Shown piece after piece: positions 7,609-18,250 of a stretch of 64,000 nucleotides of DNA. The translations under genes were made by a program, and so were the position numbers. Where the stretch lies: assembly GCF_041435215.1 (NCBI RefSeq), contig NZ_CP108394.1, positions 1,860,001 to 1,924,000 of the forward strand. The letters are read 5' to 3'. This DNA comes from Streptomyces sp. NBC_01314. GTDB taxonomy: Bacteria; Actinomycetota; Actinomycetes; Streptomycetales; Streptomycetaceae. How positions within the stretch are numbered: the first letter of the stretch is position 1; the number at the start of each line of letters is the position of its first letter. Under the pieces are notes generated by a model. It searched no databases. It was not told the DNA's origin and saw nothing but the letters and a program-made list of their open reading frames with translations.

Positions 7609-8955
7609 TCACGCCTCACACGCCGCCAGTAGTTCCTCGACCTCCCGGGTCACCGCCTTGCCCAGCACCTCCAGATCCGGCACGGCCTCCGCGTCGGCGA
7701 CGAGGCCGTAGTGGACGCTCCCCCGGTACGTCGAGACGGCGACCGCGAGGGACTGGCCGTGGGCGAGCGGGGCCAGGGGATAGATCTCCGCGAGCGGGCA
7801 GCCGCCGAGCCGGAGGCCGAGGCTGGGGAGGGGGACGCTGGTGACGAGGATGTCGAACCAGAGGCGGGCGGCCTGGCTGACGAGGGGCCCGCCGAGCCGG
7901 TGGCCGAGGGGCAGCACATGATCCGCGAGGAGGGCGACCGCACCGGCGCCCCGGTTGGGCCCGGCGTCCTTGTTGCGGTCCATCGCCGTGCGCACCGTAC
8001 GCAGCCGCCTGAGCGGGTCCGGGTCGTCCACGGGCAGTTTCATCAGGTACCCGGAGAGCCTGTTGCCCTGCGGGTGCGCCGTGCGCGGCCGGCGCCTGGA
8101 GACGGGGATCAGGGCTCGGGGCGCGACCCCCTCGCTGCCGTCCCCCCGCTCGTCCAGCCAACGCCGCAGCGCCCCCGCCACCACGGCGATCAGGACGTCG
8201 TTGACGGTGCCGCCGACGGTCTTGCGGATCCGGTGCACGTCGTCGAGGTCCACGAGCACCCCGGCGGTACGGCGGGTCCCGCTGGCCTCGGAGGTCAGCG
8301 CGGCGGACGAGCGGGCGCCGAGTGTCGCGTCGAGCGTGGTGCGGGCGACGGAGGCGCCGATGTCGAGGGCGCGGCCGAGGTCGGACAGGGTGCCCCGGAG
8401 CAGGCCGGGCAGCTTGCGCACCTCGTCGAGGAGGCCGCGCGGCGGCTCCGCGGGGCGCGGCCGGGGCGCGGGCATGTCGATGGGGTCCATGACGGCGGCG
8501 GCGAGCGTCAGCGCCCGGAGTCCGTCGGCCAGGGCGTGGTGGAACTTGAACAGGACGGCGAAGGAGGCGCCGTCCTCCCCCGGCAGCACATGCGCCTCCC
8601 AGGGCGGTCGGCCGCGCTCCAGCGGGCGTTCCATCAGCCGCCCGGCCACCTCGTGGAAGTCGGCGGTCGGCGCGTGCAGCCGTACGTGGTCGAAGGGCTC
8701 GAAGTCGGTGACGGGCTCCCGGGTCGCGCCGCCGAACGCCAGCGGCAGCCGTACGTCCGGGCGCCATACGTCCCGGATCCGCATCCGCAGCCCCGGCACC
8801 CCGGCGGCCCGCGTGGCGAGCAGCTCGGCGGCGTGGGCTCCCGCGGTGGGCGAGTCCGCCGTGAAGACGCCGAGGGCGGCCAGATGCATGGGGTGTTCGG
8901 CGGACTCGATGTTCCAGAACGCCAGGTCGAGTGGGGCGAGCAGATCAGGAGTCAA
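7609..8955 (-). CDS. Wax ester synthase/diacylglycerol acyltransferase (WS/DGAT) family
   Basis: 448 residues, read from TTG 8955 (TPDLLAPLDLAFWNIES) with a weak GAGG upstream. The N-terminal DLAFWNIESAEHPMHLAALG block, the catalytic HHALADG (residues 139-145), a central PRALIPVSRRR stretch and the mid-domain GGTVNDVLIAV are all typical. The family transfers acyl groups from acyl-CoA to fatty alcohol or diacylglycerol, making wax esters and triacylglycerol at the inner membrane face; Streptomyces accumulate TAG. It appears monocistronic, with a hairpin after it at 7484-7527. Confidence 0.88.
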   Translation of the reverse strand: MTPDLLAPLDLAFWNIESAEHPMHLAALGVFTADSPTAGAHAAELLATRAAGVPGLRMRIRDVWRPDVRLPLAFGGATREPVTDFEPFDHVRLHAPTADFHEVAGRLMERPLERGRPPWEAHVLPGEDGASFAVLFKFHHALADGLRALTLAAAVMDPIDMPAPRPRPAEPPRGLLDEVRKLPGLLRGTLSDLGRALDIGASVARTTLDATLGARSSAALTSEASGTRRTAGVLVDLDDVHRIRKTVGGTVNDVLIAVVAGALRRWLDERGDGSEGVAPRALIPVSRRRPRTAHPQGNRLSGYLMKLPVDDPDPLRRLRTVRTAMDRNKDAGPNRGAGAVALLADHVLPLGHRLGGPLVSQAARLWFDILVTSVPLPSLGLRLGGCPLAEIYPLAPLAHGQSLAVAVSTYRGSVHYGLVADAEAVPDLEVLGKAVTREVEELLAACEA

Positions 8956-9010
8956 TGGCTTGCCTCGCGTCGACGAAGGGGGAGTCAGCAGTCAATCGCT
9001 GTTGGCCGAT

Positions 9011-9030
9011 TACGGTCAAGTACGATCAAG
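9011..9030. promoter_or_regulatory. Tandem 10-bp repeats upstream of WS/DGAT gene
   Basis: TACGGTCAAG followed immediately by TACGATCAAG (9 of 10 identical), read CTTGAYCGTA twice on the transcribed strand, 55-75 bp before the acyltransferase start. Spacing of one helical turn fits a dimeric or tandem activator/repressor site. No factor can be named. Confidence 0.4.
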
Positions 9031-9054
9031 CTACGCACAGTTAACAACAGATTA

Positions 9055-9082
9055 CGTCCCGCCTCCTGATGAAGGCGGGACG
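9055..9082 (-). terminator. Terminator after glgA-glgC
   Basis: Perfect 9-bp stem CGTCCCGCC/GGCGGGACG with a 10-nt loop, 39 bp past the glgC stop, in a comparatively AT-rich setting. Confidence 0.65.
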
Positions 9083-9120
9083 CATGGGACATCTGTGTTC
9101 ACGGGGGTCACCCTGACGGA

Positions 9121-10341
9121 CTAAGGCACCTGCTGGCCCTTCCCCAGGGCTATCACTCCGCCCCTGGAGACCGTGTACAGCTCGGCGTCCCGCTCGGGGT
9201 TGACTCCGATCGTGGCACCCGGTGGTACCTGGACGTTCTTGTCGAGCACGGCACCCCGGACGACCGCGCCCCGCCCGATGTGGACGTTGTCGTGCAGGAT
9301 CGAGCCCTGGACGACCGCGCCCGGGTCGACGACGACGCCCGGGGAAAGGATGGACCTCGTCACCTGGCCGCGTATCAGGCAGCCCGCACTGATGATCGAC
9401 TCGCTGGCGATGCCGCCCGCGTTGAAGCGCGCCGGGGAGAGCTGGCCGGAGCTGGTGTAGATGGGCCAGCTGCGGTTGAAGAGGTTGAAGGCGGGGCGTT
9501 CGGCGATGAGGTCCATATGGGCGTCGTAGTAGGCGTCGAGCGAGCCGACGTCCCGCCAGTAGCCCTGGTCGCGGGTGGTCTCGCCGGGCACGTGGTTGGC
9601 GCTGAAGTCGTACAGCTGCGCCTCGCCCCGGTCGGTGAGCTGGGGAAGGATCGAGCCGCCCATGTCGTGGATGGAGTCCTCGTCCTCGGCGTCCCGCTGG
9701 AGCGCCTCCACCAGGGCCTTGGTGGTGAAGATGTAGTTACCCATCGAGGCGAACACGGATTCGGGGTCGTCGGCCAGGCCCGGCGGGTCGGACGGCTTCT
9801 CCAGGAAGCGTTCCACACTCTGGCCGTCGGAGCCGGGGGTGATCACGCCGAAGGACGACGACTCCGTGCGCGGTACCCGGATGCCGGCCACCGTCACGCC
9901 CGCGCCGCCCTCGATGTGCTGCGTCAGCATCTGGCGGGGGTCCATGCGGTAGACGTGGTCGGCGCCGAACACGGCGACGTACTCCGGCTGTTCGTCGTGC
10001 ACCAGGTTCAGGGACTGCAGGAGCGCGTCCGCGCTGCCCAGGTACCAGCGCGGACCCAGCCGCTGCTGTGCCGGCACCGGCGTGACGTAGTTGCCCAGCA
10101 GACTCGACATCCGCCAGGTCGTGGTGATGTGCCGGTCCAGCGAGTGCGACTTGTACTGCGTGAGCACGCAGATGCGCAGAATGTCCGCGTTGACGAGATT
10201 GGAAAGGACGAAATCCACCAACCGATACGTTCCACCGAAAGTCACCGCTGGTTTCGCACGGTCGGCGGTCAGGGGCATCAGCCTCTTGCCCTCCCCGCCC
10301 GCCAATACGATTCCCAGCACCGAAGGTCCACCCCGCCGCAT
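9121..10341 (-). CDS. glgC: Glucose-1-phosphate adenylyltransferase
   Basis: 406 residues. It catalyses ATP + glucose-1-phosphate to ADP-glucose + PPi, the committed step of glycogen and GlgE-type alpha-glucan synthesis. The nucleotidyltransferase core shows [16 protein letters not shown] near the N-terminus, a [19 protein letters not shown] block, the [10 protein letters not shown] active-site region and [15 protein letters not shown]; a left-handed beta-helix with hexapeptide repeats ([15 protein letters not shown]) is C-terminal. Normal length. It lies 45 bp downstream of glgA on the same strand, presumably co-transcribed. Confidence 0.97.
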   Translation of the reverse strand: MRRGGPSVLGIVLAGGEGKRLMPLTADRAKPAVTFGGTYRLVDFVLSNLVNADILRICVLTQYKSHSLDRHITTTWRMSSLLGNYVTPVPAQQRLGPRWYLGSADALLQSLNLVHDEQPEYVAVFGADHVYRMDPRQMLTQHIEGGAGVTVAGIRVPRTESSSFGVITPGSDGQSVERFLEKPSDPPGLADDPESVFASMGNYIFTTKALVEALQRDAEDEDSIHDMGGSILPQLTDRGEAQLYDFSANHVPGETTRDQGYWRDVGSLDAYYDAHMDLIAERPAFNLFNRSWPIYTSSGQLSPARFNAGGIASESIISAGCLIRGQVTRSILSPGVVVDPGAVVQGSILHDNVHIGRGAVVRGAVLDKNVQVPPGATIGVNPERDAELYTVSRGGVIALGKGQQVP

Positions 10342-10386
10342 CCCGCCGCCCCTCTACGCCCGCTCGTGCCGAACCCTGATCCTTGA

Positions 10387-11538
10387 CTACGCCCGTTTGA
10401 GGACTTCCTCGTAAAGACGGACCGTCCGCCGGGCGACCGCGTCCCAGCCGAACTCCCGCACCGCGCGCTCCCGTCCGGCCTCGCCCATACGGGCGGCCGC
10501 CCCGGGATCGGCGAGCACCGAGTCGAGGGCGCGGGCCAGCCGGTCCTCGAAACCGTCCTCCGTCGACACGAGGAGACCCGTGACACCGTCCTCCACGACC
10601 TCCGGGATACCGCCGACCCGCGAGGCCACCACGGCCGTGCCGCAGGCCATGGCCTCCAGGTTGACAATACCCAGCGGCTCGTACACCGACGGACAGACGA
10701 ACACGGCGGCGTGCGTGAGGAGCTGGATCACATCCGGGCGCGGCAGCATCTGCGGGATCCAGAACAGGCCCTCGCGCGCGCGGCTGAGTTCCGCGAAGAG
10801 ATCACGGAACTCCTGATCTATCTCCGGGGTGTCCGGCGCGCCCGCGCAGAGCACCACCTGCACCGCCGGGTCGATGTCCCGTACGGCGCGCAGCAGGTGG
10901 GGCACGCCCTTCTGCCGGGTGATGCGGCCGACGAACAGGACGTACGGGCGGCCGGTGTCCACGCCGATGCGGTCGAGGACGTCCGTGCCGTGGTCCGGTG
11001 TGTAGAGGGAGGTGTCGATGCCGTTGTGCACGACGTGGAGCTTCGCCGGGTCCAGGGCGGGATAACAGCCGAGGATGTCGTCACGCATGGCGCCGGACAC
11101 GGCGATCACCGCGTCGGCGGACTCCACGGCGGTGCGCTCGGCCCAGCTGGACAGGGCGTACCCGCCGCCCAGCTGTTCGGCCTTCCAGGGGCGCAGCGGC
11201 TCCAGCGAGTGGGCGGTCATCACATGCGGGATGCCGTGCAGCAGCTTGCCGAAGTGGCCGGCGAGGTTGGCGTACCAGGTGTGCGAGTGGACCAGTTCGC
11301 GGCCTTCGAGACCGGCCGCGATGGAGAGGTCCACGGAGAAGGTGCGCAGCGCGTCGTTGGCGCCGTCGAGCGCGGACCAGGGCCGGTGGCGTACGACACC
11401 GCCGCCCGCCCCCTCGCCCCAGCAGTGCACGTCCAGGTCGACGAGGGACCTCAACTCATGGGCGAGAAACTCGACATGGACACCCGCGCCACCGTAGACG
11501 TCGGGCGGATACTCCCGGGTCAGCAGGCCGACTCGCAC
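10387..11538 (-). CDS. glgA: Actinobacterial glycogen synthase-type glycosyltransferase
   Basis: 383 residues from GTG 11538, with a GGGGG Shine-Dalgarno about 7 bases upstream. GT-B glycosyltransferase: MRVGLLTREYPPDVYGGAGVH at the N-terminus, RPYVLFVGRITRQKGVPHLL at the start of the C-terminal domain and VCPSVYEPLGIVNLEAMACG (EX7E) near residue 300. This is the short Corynebacterium/Mycobacterium-type enzyme; in mycobacteria the orthologue (GlgM) mainly makes maltose-1-phosphate from ADP-glucose, so that activity is possible here. First gene of the glgA-glgC operon, so ADP-glucose supply and use are co-expressed. Confidence 0.93.
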   Translation of the reverse strand: MRVGLLTREYPPDVYGGAGVHVEFLAHELRSLVDLDVHCWGEGAGGGVVRHRPWSALDGANDALRTFSVDLSIAAGLEGRELVHSHTWYANLAGHFGKLLHGIPHVMTAHSLEPLRPWKAEQLGGGYALSSWAERTAVESADAVIAVSGAMRDDILGCYPALDPAKLHVVHNGIDTSLYTPDHGTDVLDRIGVDTGRPYVLFVGRITRQKGVPHLLRAVRDIDPAVQVVLCAGAPDTPEIDQEFRDLFAELSRAREGLFWIPQMLPRPDVIQLLTHAAVFVCPSVYEPLGIVNLEAMACGTAVVASRVGGIPEVVEDGVTGLLVSTEDGFEDRLARALDSVLADPGAAARMGEAGRERAVREFGWDAVARRTVRLYEEVLKRA

Positions 11539-11654
11539 CCGGAACCCCCTGTCTCAGCGGCTGGTTCCCACATGGTCACCCAGAAGGGTCGGTTGGGGAA
11601 GACCACGATTTTCGCGCGGCGGCGCTCCCGAGGTCGAGGCGGCGGGAACCGAGG

Positions 11655-12398
11655 TCAGATGCGGCGGCGACCGCCGAGGGGTCGCGGGCCTGGCGGCCGG
11701 TCGAAGCAGCAGTCGCCGCACAGGCCGCCGCCGGGGAGCCGGTAATAGAGACAGCAGCTGCGGCGGCGGTGTGTCACCGGGTCGAGCGTGCCCGCCAGGC
11801 CGGGGTGCGCGAACAGGTCGGCGGCGAGCGCGCGGGCCCGAACCGCCGCCTCGGTACGGCCGTTGGCAGCCGCCCAGCGATCGATCTGGCGCACGGCGCC
11901 CATGAGCGCGGAGGCCGCGTTCCCCCACAGCAGGCGCTCGGATAGGGGCAGTTGAGCGCGGAGCGCCGCCGCCAGCGGGACGAGATGGCCGTCCCGTACG
12001 ACCTCGCCGATCCGCTCGGCGGGCAGGCTCCGCACCTCGGTCAGCCACAGCTCGTCCGGGGCGCTCGCGTCCGCGTCCCAGCGCAGGAGGCGCGGATCGA
12101 GGTCGGGGACGCGGCCGTACAGGGCGGTCGCGCCGAGGGCCACCGACCACATGCGGGCGGCGAGACCGAGGTGGGCGATGGAGGCGGCCACGCGCGGTTC
12201 GGGCGCCCGTACACTCCGCGCGACCTTCCGGACACGGAAAATTACGGGATCCACGTAAACCTCCCCTTTCACATCGGCATCCCGTGCCGCGTAGGCCTCC
12301 GCGAGGGTGGGCAGGGGGCCGTGCGGCGGTCGGCCCGTGCGTAGTACGAAGAAGCCGCCGAGGGCAGCGAGCGCGGTGAGGTCGGGGTCGTCGTCCAC
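11655..12398 (-). CDS. FhuF-like (2Fe-2S) protein
   Basis: 247 residues from GTG 12398. The C-terminus has a Cys cluster of the FhuF type: SCCLYYRLPGGGLCGDCC, matching C-C-x10-C-x2-C, which in FhuF holds a [2Fe-2S] cluster for ferric-siderophore reduction. The rest is helical. No siderophore transport genes are nearby, so a specific siderophore cannot be named. The start lacks a clear Shine-Dalgarno and may be off by a few codons. Confidence 0.75.
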   Translation of the reverse strand: MDDDPDLTALAALGGFFVLRTGRPPHGPLPTLAEAYAARDADVKGEVYVDPVIFRVRKVARSVRAPEPRVAASIAHLGLAARMWSVALGATALYGRVPDLDPRLLRWDADASAPDELWLTEVRSLPAERIGEVVRDGHLVPLAAALRAQLPLSERLLWGNAASALMGAVRQIDRWAAANGRTEAAVRARALAADLFAHPGLAGTLDPVTHRRRSCCLYYRLPGGGLCGDCCFDRPPGPRPLGGRRRI

Positions 12399-12626
12399 GA
12401 GGACGAGTAGTACCAGGGCCCGCAGGTGTGCTCACCTGGGGGCCTGCACTCCGTGTCGCCCACCTTGGGGATGACCGTGGGCGCGTCGTACTCCAACGGC
12501 AGTAGGACTCATTGAGTGCTCAGGTACGACGACGCGAACACTTTCGCGAGGCATCGTGGTCACCATGAAAGCCGAGCGTTCACCGCGCCGGGCCCGGAGC
12601 CCCCGCGCCTCGCTGAGGAGCAGCTC

Positions 12627-13745
12627 ATGAATGCCCTCGCGTTCTCCATGCTGTTGTCGTTCGTCTCCGCCGTGGCGTACGCGGGCGGGGCGATCGTCCA
12701 GGAGCGTGTCGCGGTGTCGTCCCCCGGCCCGTCCTACGCGCCGCTGCGCCGACCGGTGTGGTGGGCCGCCGTCGGGCTGAACGGCCTCGGCGGGCTGCTG
12801 CACGTGGTGGCTCTGGCCTACGGCCCGCTGAGCCTGGTGCAGCCGCTGGGCGCGCTGACCATCGTCTTCGCCCTGCCCATGGCGGCGCTCTTCGTGGGCC
12901 GCAGGGCGGGCGCGACGGCCTGGCGGGGCGCGATCATGGCGACGGTGGGTCTCGCGGGCCTGCTCTCGCTGGTCGGTGCGGCCGACGTGCAGTCGCTCGA
13001 CACCGTCCAGCGTGTGGTGGTCGCCGTGGTCAGCGGTGGCGCGGTCGCGGCGCTGATGGTGGCGGGCCGCGCGGCGCACCGCCACCCGGCGGTGCGCAGC
13101 ATCCTGCTGGCGGTCGCCTCCGGTGTCGCGTTCGGCATGTCCTCGGTCTTCACGAAGACGGTCGCCGTCGACTGGACGGACGGTGTCGCGCTCTCCGACC
13201 TGCCCACCCTCGCGGTCATAGGCGCCTTCGCCACAGCCGGTCTGCTGCTGTCCCAGGCCGCCTACCGGGGCGGCGGCCTCGCGGCCCCGCTCGCCACCCT
13301 GACCGTGGTGAACCCGGTGGTGGCGGCCGCGGTCGGCATCACGATGTTCGGCGAGACGTTCCGCTACGGCACGGCCGGCACCCTCCTCGCGCTGGGCTGC
13401 GGCGTCGTCGCGGCGGGTGGTCTGATCCTGCTGACCACGGAGCGCCTCGGCGACGAGGTCCGGGCGGAGCGGACCGAGGTGGACGTCACGGTCACGGCCG
13501 CCGACCGGGAGTCCCTGGCTCTTGAGGAGCTGCTCGCGGGCCTTCCGCGGCGAACCGCGGAGGTCCCGGACGCCGACGACGCGATCGGCCTGGACAAGCG
13601 CGTGGTCGTACCGGCCCCGTTCCTGGGGAGGAGTGCGGCGGACGAGGACGACGCTGCGCCCGGCCTGCCGCTGCGGCCGTTCGACGACGAGCTGTATGTG
13701 CCCAGGGCACTCCTCGACCGGCATCGCGACCGCGTGAAATCCTGA
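12627..13745 (+). CDS. DMT-superfamily membrane protein (EamA-like)
   Basis: 372 residues from ATG 12627, GAGGAG six bases upstream. About nine hydrophobic helices in residues 1-290 arranged as two EamA-like halves (LSLVQPLGALTIVFALPMAA and LAAPLATLTVVNPVVAAAVG are equivalent blocks), then a hydrophilic acidic tail of about 80 residues. Members export or import small molecules or act as uncharacterised membrane proteins; the substrate is unknown. Divergent from the FhuF-like gene, convergent with the wall hydrolase. Confidence 0.8.
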   Translation: MNALAFSMLLSFVSAVAYAGGAIVQERVAVSSPGPSYAPLRRPVWWAAVGLNGLGGLLHVVALAYGPLSLVQPLGALTIVFALPMAALFVGRRAGATAWRGAIMATVGLAGLLSLVGAADVQSLDTVQRVVVAVVSGGAVAALMVAGRAAHRHPAVRSILLAVASGVAFGMSSVFTKTVAVDWTDGVALSDLPTLAVIGAFATAGLLLSQAAYRGGGLAAPLATLTVVNPVVAAAVGITMFGETFRYGTAGTLLALGCGVVAAGGLILLTTERLGDEVRAERTEVDVTVTAADRESLALEELLAGLPRRTAEVPDADDAIGLDKRVVVPAPFLGRSAADEDDAAPGLPLRPFDDELYVPRALLDRHRDRVKS

Positions 13746-13772
13746 GCGGGAGGCCCGGACCGGGCCTCCCGC
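13746..13772. terminator. Bidirectional terminator between convergent genes
   Basis: Stem GCGGGAGGCCC/GGGCCTCCCGC (11 bp, extendable to 12) with a 3-5 nt loop, starting right after the DMT stop and 25 bp past the wall-hydrolase stop. Confidence 0.8.
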
Positions 13773-13797
13773 CCCGGTTCGGGCCTCCCGGACCGCG

Positions 13798-15119
<1,322 letters not shown>

Positions 15120-15269
15120 CTATTGAGGCAGGTAGGGCCCTTTTCCCGTACTCAAGCCCGGCAGGCCGCGCAGTGCGGACGGGGCCGGTGCACGTCAGGA
15201 TGGCCGGAAGGACAATACTGGCGGGCAGGAACGGCACCACCGATATCAGGATCCATAGGAGCCAACCGT

Positions 15270-16709
15270 ATGAGCACTTCAGCCCAGATCGGCGTCACCG
15301 GCCTCGCGGTCATGGGGAGCAACCTCGCCCGCAACTTCGCCCGCAACGGCTACACGGTCGCCGTCCACAACCGCTCCGCGGCGAAGACCCAGGCGCTGAT
15401 CAAGGAGCACGGGCACGAGGGCGACTTCATCGCGGCCGAGACCGCCAAGGACTTCGTGCAGGCGCTGGAGCGGCCCCGGCGCCTGGTCGTCATGGTCAAG
15501 GCGGGCGGGCCGACGGACGCGGTGATCGAGGAGTTCGCGCCGCTCCTGGAGCCCGGCGACATGATCATCGACGGCGGCAACGCGCACTTCGCCGACACCC
15601 GCCGCCGTGAGGCCGCGCTGCGCGAGCAGGGCATCCACTTCGTCGGCGCGGGTATCTCCGGCGGCGAGGAGGGCGCGCTCAACGGCCCGAGCATCATGCC
15701 GGGCGGCCCGGTCGAGTCCTACGACTCCCTCGGCCCGATGCTGGAGAAGATCTCCGCGAAGGCCTCCGACGGCGCGCCGTGCGTCACCCACGTGGGGCCG
15801 GACGGCGCCGGGCACTTCGTGAAGATGGTCCACAACGGCATCGAGTACGCCGACATGCAGCTGATCGGCGAGGCGTACCAGCTGCTGCGCGATGTGGCCG
15901 GATACACCCCCGCACAGATCGCGGAGATCTTCCGCACCTGGAACACCGGGCGGCTCGACTCGTATCTGATCGAGATCACGGCCGAGGTGCTGGCGCACGT
16001 GGACGCCGCCACCGGCAAGCCGTTCGTGGACGTGGTCGTCGACCAGGCGGAGCAGAAGGGCACCGGCCGCTGGACCGTCCAGATCGCGCTGGACCTGGGC
16101 GTCCCGGTCTCCGGGATCGCCGAGGCCGTCTTCGCGCGCTCCCTGTCGGGCCACGCCGCACTGCGCGACGCCTCCCGCTCGCTGGCCGGCCCCAAGGCCA
16201 CGCCGCTCAGCGCGGCCGAGGCGGGCGCGTTCGCCGACCGGGTCGAGCAGGCGCTGTACGCCTCCAAGATCGTGTCGTACACCCAGGGCTTCCACGAGAT
16301 CGACGCGGCCCGCGACGAGTACGACTGGAACATCGACCTCGGCAAGGTGGCGTCGATCTGGCGGGGCGGCTGCATCATCCGCGCGGCCTTCCTCGACCGG
16401 ATCCGGGCCGCGTACGACGCCCGGCCCGACCTGCCGAGCCTGCTCTCCGACGACGCGTTCGCCCAGGAGATCGCGGCGGCGCAGGACGACTGGCGCGAGG
16501 TGCTGGTGGCGGCGACGCGTCAGGGTGTGCCGACGCCCGGGTTCGCGGCGGCGCTGGCGTACTACGACGCGCTGCGTGCGGAGCGGTTGCCCGCGGCGCT
16601 CACGCAGGGACAGCGGGACTTCTTCGGGGCGCACACGTACCGGAGGGTGGACCGGGAGGGGTCGTTCCACACGCTGTGGGGGCAGGGCCGGGGCGAGATC
16701 GAGGCCTGA
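15270..16709 (+). CDS. gnd: 6-phosphogluconate dehydrogenase (decarboxylating)
   Basis: 479 residues from ATG 15270 with AGGAG 8 bases upstream. Oxidises 6-phosphogluconate to ribulose-5-phosphate + CO2, making NADPH in the oxidative pentose phosphate pathway. Rossmann motif GVTGLAVMGSNLARN (the usual GLAVMGxNL), signature IIDGGNAHFADT, GAGISGGEEGALNGPSIMPG, the catalytic Lys/Asn block GAGHFVKMVHNGIEYADMQ, and a C-terminal tail with RRVDREGSFHTLW. Full length of the long homodimeric class. Confidence 0.97.
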   Translation: MSTSAQIGVTGLAVMGSNLARNFARNGYTVAVHNRSAAKTQALIKEHGHEGDFIAAETAKDFVQALERPRRLVVMVKAGGPTDAVIEEFAPLLEPGDMIIDGGNAHFADTRRREAALREQGIHFVGAGISGGEEGALNGPSIMPGGPVESYDSLGPMLEKISAKASDGAPCVTHVGPDGAGHFVKMVHNGIEYADMQLIGEAYQLLRDVAGYTPAQIAEIFRTWNTGRLDSYLIEITAEVLAHVDAATGKPFVDVVVDQAEQKGTGRWTVQIALDLGVPVSGIAEAVFARSLSGHAALRDASRSLAGPKATPLSAAEAGAFADRVEQALYASKIVSYTQGFHEIDAARDEYDWNIDLGKVASIWRGGCIIRAAFLDRIRAAYDARPDLPSLLSDDAFAQEIAAAQDDWREVLVAATRQGVPTPGFAAALAYYDALRAERLPAALTQGQRDFFGAHTYRRVDREGSFHTLWGQGRGEIEA

Positions 16710-16745
16710 GGTCGCCTGCGATCTCCTGAGCTCGCCTGAGGGGGT

Positions 16746-16820
16746 GGGGGTGCGGAGCGCTCCGCACCCCCGGGCAGGTTGATGTGGCCCGGCATGGAGA
16801 AGTCCATGCCGGGCCTTTTT
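16746..16820. terminator. Two stacked terminators after gnd
   Basis: The first hairpin, 16746-16771, is a perfect 26-bp palindrome (GGGGGTGCGGAGC and its complement). The second has stem GGCCCGGCATGGA (16786-16798), loop GAAG, its complement (16803-16815) and then TTTTT (16816-16820), a textbook intrinsic terminator for gnd. Confidence 0.88.
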
Positions 16821-16835
16821 CTGCCTCTGATACCG

Positions 16836-17072
16836 CTACGACAGCGGGCCCGGCCTCGGTTCGCCCGGGACCGGTTCCGGGCCCGGAGGGCTGGGGATCG
16901 GGTCCGGCTCCGGGGTGGGGACGGGGTCGGGGGTGGGGACAGGGGTGGGCGTGGGGACGGGGGTGGGAACGGGGTCGGGGTGCGGGGTCGGCGGGAAGGG
17001 ATCCGGGTGCTCAGGGCCGCCCGGGCCCGGGATGGGGCCCGGGTGCACGGGGTCCCGGTCGGGGTACGTCAT
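16836..17072 (-). CDS. Proline-rich low-complexity small protein
   Basis: 78 residues from ATG 17072, GGAGG 5 bases upstream. More than a third Pro, built of short DPVPTP/TPVPTP-like repeats (PHPDPVPTPVPTPTPVPTPD); no signal peptide or TM helix. The DNA is a GGGGTGGGGACG-type purine-rich repeat, which can also mimic coding potential. The Shine-Dalgarno and convergent position after a strong terminator support a real gene. Extended Pro-rich proteins often act as spacers or binding partners; no function is assignable. Confidence 0.55.
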   Translation of the reverse strand: MTYPDRDPVHPGPIPGPGGPEHPDPFPPTPHPDPVPTPVPTPTPVPTPDPVPTPEPDPIPSPPGPEPVPGEPRPGPLS

Positions 17073-17190
17073 CGCGTCCTCCAGCCATGGGGTACGTCGG
17101 TCCATGGACCACTGCCACGGGTACCCGTCACCCGCACGGCCAGTCACCCGGTCGGCCGAGCCGCCGTGACCGCTCCAGCCGACGAGTCCC

Positions 17191-17535
17191 TCAGAAGCCC
17201 TCAGGGTGGGCGACGAGCCAGTCCTTCGCGGCCCGCAGCAGCTCCGGATCGACGGCCGGGGCCTCCTCGGGATGGCGTTCGGCCCACTTGACGACGTACG
17301 GGCAGAGTGGCGCGACGACAACGCCCTCGCGGGCGGCGATGCCGTACAACTCCCGGGCCAATGAGCCCGCGACACCCTTTCCCTCGTGCGCGGGCTCGAC
17401 GATCGTATGGACCGGGACGAGCGCACGCTGTGGGGCTTCGAGGACGAAGTACTGGATGTGACCGGCCAGTTCGTCACCGGCGAAGGCCTCCAGTCGGCCG
17501 GCCGCCCGGTCGTCACGGATCTGTACGTCGCTCAT
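17191..17535 (-). CDS. GNAT-family N-acetyltransferase, small GTNAT type
   Basis: 114 residues. Minimal GCN5-like fold: EAFAGDELAGHIQYFVLE, then the acetyl-CoA loop HTIVEPAHEGKGVAGSLARE (R/Q-x-x-G-x-G/A equivalent HEGKGVAG) and VVAPLCPYVVKWAERHPE, which is the COG2388/YidJ pattern. Likely a small-molecule or protein acetyltransferase. It follows panD on the same strand with a 48-bp gap, possibly co-transcribed. Confidence 0.85.
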   Translation of the reverse strand: MSDVQIRDDRAAGRLEAFAGDELAGHIQYFVLEAPQRALVPVHTIVEPAHEGKGVAGSLARELYGIAAREGVVVAPLCPYVVKWAERHPEEAPAVDPELLRAAKDWLVAHPEGF

Positions 17536-17583
17536 GGCACTCCTCGCGTGCGGATCGGGGACGCCGGGCGGCCACGCCCGATC

Positions 17584-18003
17584 TCAGACGGTGACGGCCT
17601 GCGGGCTGCGCCGCTGGTCCGACCCCGGCACCGGCTCGGAGGCGTCCGAACCCAGGGCCACGATCCGGTTGTCGCCGTCCACGTGCACGACCCTGGGCTC
17701 CAGGGCGCGGGCCTCTGCGTCGGAGACCTGAGCGTAACTGATGATGATCACCAGGTCCCCGGGATGGACGAGGTGGGCCGCGGCACCGTTGATCCCGACG
17801 ACCCCCGAACCACGCTCGCCCTCGATGACGTACGTCTCCAGACGGGCGCCGTTGGTGACGTCGACGATGTGCACGAGCTCGCCCGGCAGCAGATCGGCGG
17901 CGTCGAGCAGTTCGGCGTCGATGGTCACGGACCCGACGTAGTGCAGGTCGGCCTGGGTGACGGTGGCGCGGTGGATCTTGGACTTGAATAGAGTACGCAG
18001 CAC
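17584..18003 (-). CDS. panD: Aspartate 1-decarboxylase
   Basis: 139 residues from GTG 18003 with AGGAG 8 bases upstream. Makes beta-alanine from aspartate for pantothenate/CoA. The pro-enzyme self-cleavage site Gly-Ser is present in HYVGSVTID (residues 24-25), giving a pyruvoyl Ser25; catalytic-region residues [20 protein letters not shown] and the [11 protein letters not shown] strand are intact. Its first ten codons and promoter are duplicated at 41,910 and 44,230, so the present 5' end may have been supplied by an integrated element (see the att-like repeats). Confidence 0.96.
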   Translation of the reverse strand: MLRTLFKSKIHRATVTQADLHYVGSVTIDAELLDAADLLPGELVHIVDVTNGARLETYVIEGERGSGVVGINGAAAHLVHPGDLVIIISYAQVSDAEARALEPRVVHVDGDNRIVALGSDASEPVPGSDQRRSPQAVTV

Positions 18004-18250
18004 TTTGGACTCCTGGAAGACGGCTCCCTGCCAGCTTTGTGCAGGTCAAGGGCGGTCTTCACTCTACAGGGGCACGCGTCGAAGTCGACGATTGTGAGGA
18101 ACATCGCTTCTCCTGGGGAAACGACTCCCTGCCTTGGCTTCCGCGCCGACTAGGCTGTTGTGACGCCACCGACCAGGTGCCTGTTCGGACAGCCTTTCAG
18201 GATGTTCGGGAACTGATGCTGACCAGATGCTGACTTACCTGACGATGCGC
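17974..18250. repeat. att-like repeat copy 1: panD 5' end and promoter
   Basis: About 275 bp shared with 41910-42195 (estimated by eye above 90% identical) and 44230-44515 (clearly more diverged). It starts inside panD codon 10 (GATCTTGGACTTGA on the plus strand), runs through the start codon, RBS and promoter, and ends near CTGACGATGCGCCAG. It contains an arm-like TTTGTGCAGGTCAA (18036-18049) and two TGCTGAC words 11 bp apart (18217, 18228). Here it is joined to the intact panD body. Confidence 0.9.
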
